A stretch of 6,905 nucleotides of DNA from Thioalkalivibrio sp. (GTDB lineage Bacteria; Pseudomonadota; Gammaproteobacteria; Ectothiorhodospirales; Ectothiorhodospiraceae). Within the stretch, counting starts at the first letter, position 1, and each line of letters begins with the position of its first letter. Positions 6,035-6,905 of the stretch are shown in pieces. Below the pieces are notes generated by a model. The model was not told where the DNA came from. It saw only the letters and a program-made list of their open reading frames with translations, and searched no databases. Location: positions 1 through 6,905 of the forward strand of contig SLNI01000137.1 in the NCBI GenBank assembly GCA_007133115.1. Direction: 5' to 3'. Position numbers and translations under genes: made by a program.

Positions 6035-6892
6035 TCAGCCATAGCGGCCGGTAATGTAGTCCTCGGTGGCCTTCTCGCGCGGGTTGGTGAACAGGTGCAT
6101 CGTGTCCGCGTATTCGATCAGCTCGCCCAGATACATGTAGGCGGTGTAGTCCGAGACGCGCGCCGCCTGCTGCATGTTGTGCGTCACGATCAGGATGGTG
6201 TACTTCGCCTTCAACTCCTCGATCAGTTCCTCGATCTTGGCGGTCGAGATCGGGTCCAGCGCCGAAGTCGGTTCGTCGAGCAGAATCACTTCCGGTTCAA
6301 TCGCAATCGCGCGGGCAATCACCAGACGCTGCTGCTGACCGCCGGAAAGGCCGAAGGCGTTGCTCTGCAGGCGATCCTTGACCTCCTCCCAGAGACCGAC
6401 GGCCTTGATCGACCGCTCGACGACCTCGTCCAGCACCCGCTTGTTGTTCACGCCCTGCAGGCGCAGGCCGTAGGCCACATTCTCGTAGATCGTCTTCGGG
6501 AACGGGTTCGGCTTCTGGAACACCATACCGACCTGGCGGCGCAGCTCGGCGACGTCGGTCTTGCGGTCGTAGATGTTGGCGCCATGCAGGTTGATCGCAC
6601 CCTCGATCCGGCAGGAGTCGACCAGGTCGTTCATGCGGTTGAAGCAGCGCAGCAGCGTGGACTTGCCGCAGCCGGAGGGGCCGATGAACGCCGTCACGCG
6701 CTGCTTCGGAATCTGCATGGTGATGCTTTTGAGCGCCTGCGTATCACCGTAGTACAGGTCCAGATTCTCGACCGAGATTGCGACTTCCTCGTCCGCCAGT
6801 GAGCGGATCGTACGAGTGCTGCCTTCAAACAGGCCGGCACTCATGCTGGACGCTGCGGGGTTCCTCTGGCTCATGGGATTCTCCGATGCCAT
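6035..6892 (-). CDS. pstB: PstB phosphate ABC transporter ATP-binding protein
   Basis: The protein is the ATPase subunit of the high-affinity PstSCAB phosphate importer, on the cytoplasmic side of the inner membrane. It shows Walker [10 protein letters not shown] (71-79), the Q-loop VFQKPNPFP (124-132) with the PNPFP stretch diagnostic of PstB, signature LSGGQQQRL (182-190), Walker B VILLDEP (202-208), the D-loop and switch His238 in VTHNM. The end [18 protein letters not shown] is typical. At 285 residues it is longer than the common 250-260 because about 30 poorly conserved residues precede the domain. Start choice is uncertain: the ATG at 6874 has GGAG 6 nt upstream and would give 279 residues, while the ATG at 6892 has only AGG 10 nt upstream at the window edge. 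pstS, pstC and pstA should lie to the right, outside the window. Confidence 0.97.
   Translation of the reverse strand: MASENPMSQRNPAASSMSAGLFEGSTRTIRSLADEEVAISVENLDLYYGDTQALKSITMQIPKQRVTAFIGPSGCGKSTLLRCFNRMNDLVDSCRIEGAINLHGANIYDRKTDVAELRRQVGMVFQKPNPFPKTIYENVAYGLRLQGVNNKRVLDEVVERSIKAVGLWEEVKDRLQSNAFGLSGGQQQRLVIARAIAIEPEVILLDEPTSALDPISTAKIEELIEELKAKYTILIVTHNMQQAARVSDYTAYMYLGELIEYADTMHLFTNPREKATEDYITGRYG
6881..6884 (-). promoter_or_regulatory. Ribosome binding site supporting the alternative pstB start at 6874
   Basis: GGAG on the minus strand stands 6 nt before the second in-frame ATG of pstB (6874). This is better spaced than anything before the ATG at 6892, so translation may begin at residue 7 of the longest reading. 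Confidence 0.5.
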
Positions 6893-6905
6893 TACGTGGG
6901 TACCT

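Noticed and set aside
6093..6802. Plus-strand open frame opposite pstB
   Set aside because: It is the antisense shadow of a strongly conserved ATPase gene, with no motif of its own.

Overview
The window is high-GC, gene-dense chromosomal DNA from a Gram-negative proteobacterium. PstB/PhoU and the OlsB-type acyltransferase fit this. The protein styles suggest a gammaproteobacterium, perhaps of the Ectothiorhodospiraceae/Chromatiales kind, but that taxonomic guess is inference only. No RNA genes, CRISPR arrays or mobile elements were seen.

Layout. On the minus strand at the left edge is the N-terminal 326 codons of an atypical pyruvate-kinase-like protein (1-980, cut by the window edge). A 179-bp divergent intergenic region follows. 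It holds an array of 11-bp-spaced TCA-containing direct repeats that looks like a PhoB-binding Pho box (1072-1122). Four plus-strand genes then run from 1160 to 5148: an OlsB-like ornithine-lipid N-acyltransferase, a family-4 glycosyltransferase resembling diacylglycerol glucosyltransferases (Agt type), a GAPDH of the ArsJ-associated class, and a calcineurin-like metallophosphatase resembling the phospholipase C PlcP. A weaker Pho-box-like repeat lies just before the last gene. Convergent to them, and separated by a perfect 28-nt palindromic terminator, are phoU (5254-5982) and pstB (6035-6892) on the minus strand. These are the distal end of a pst-phoU phosphate uptake operon whose pstS/C/A would lie to the right of the window.

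How the genes may work together. PlcP-type enzymes strip the phosphate headgroup from phospholipids to give diacylglycerol. Agt-type glycosyltransferases turn that diacylglycerol into glycolipid. OlsB starts synthesis of phosphorus-free ornithine lipid. With the Pho boxes and the adjoining pstB-phoU genes, the locus reads as a phosphate-starvation membrane-remodelling island that could make two phosphorus-free lipid classes. The GAPDH inside it is the odd member. Its closest recognisable class works with ArsJ in arsenate export, which would fit a cell that raises phosphate uptake and so takes in arsenate, but no arsJ is visible. Regulation and lipid functions are inferred from family resemblance, motifs and context.
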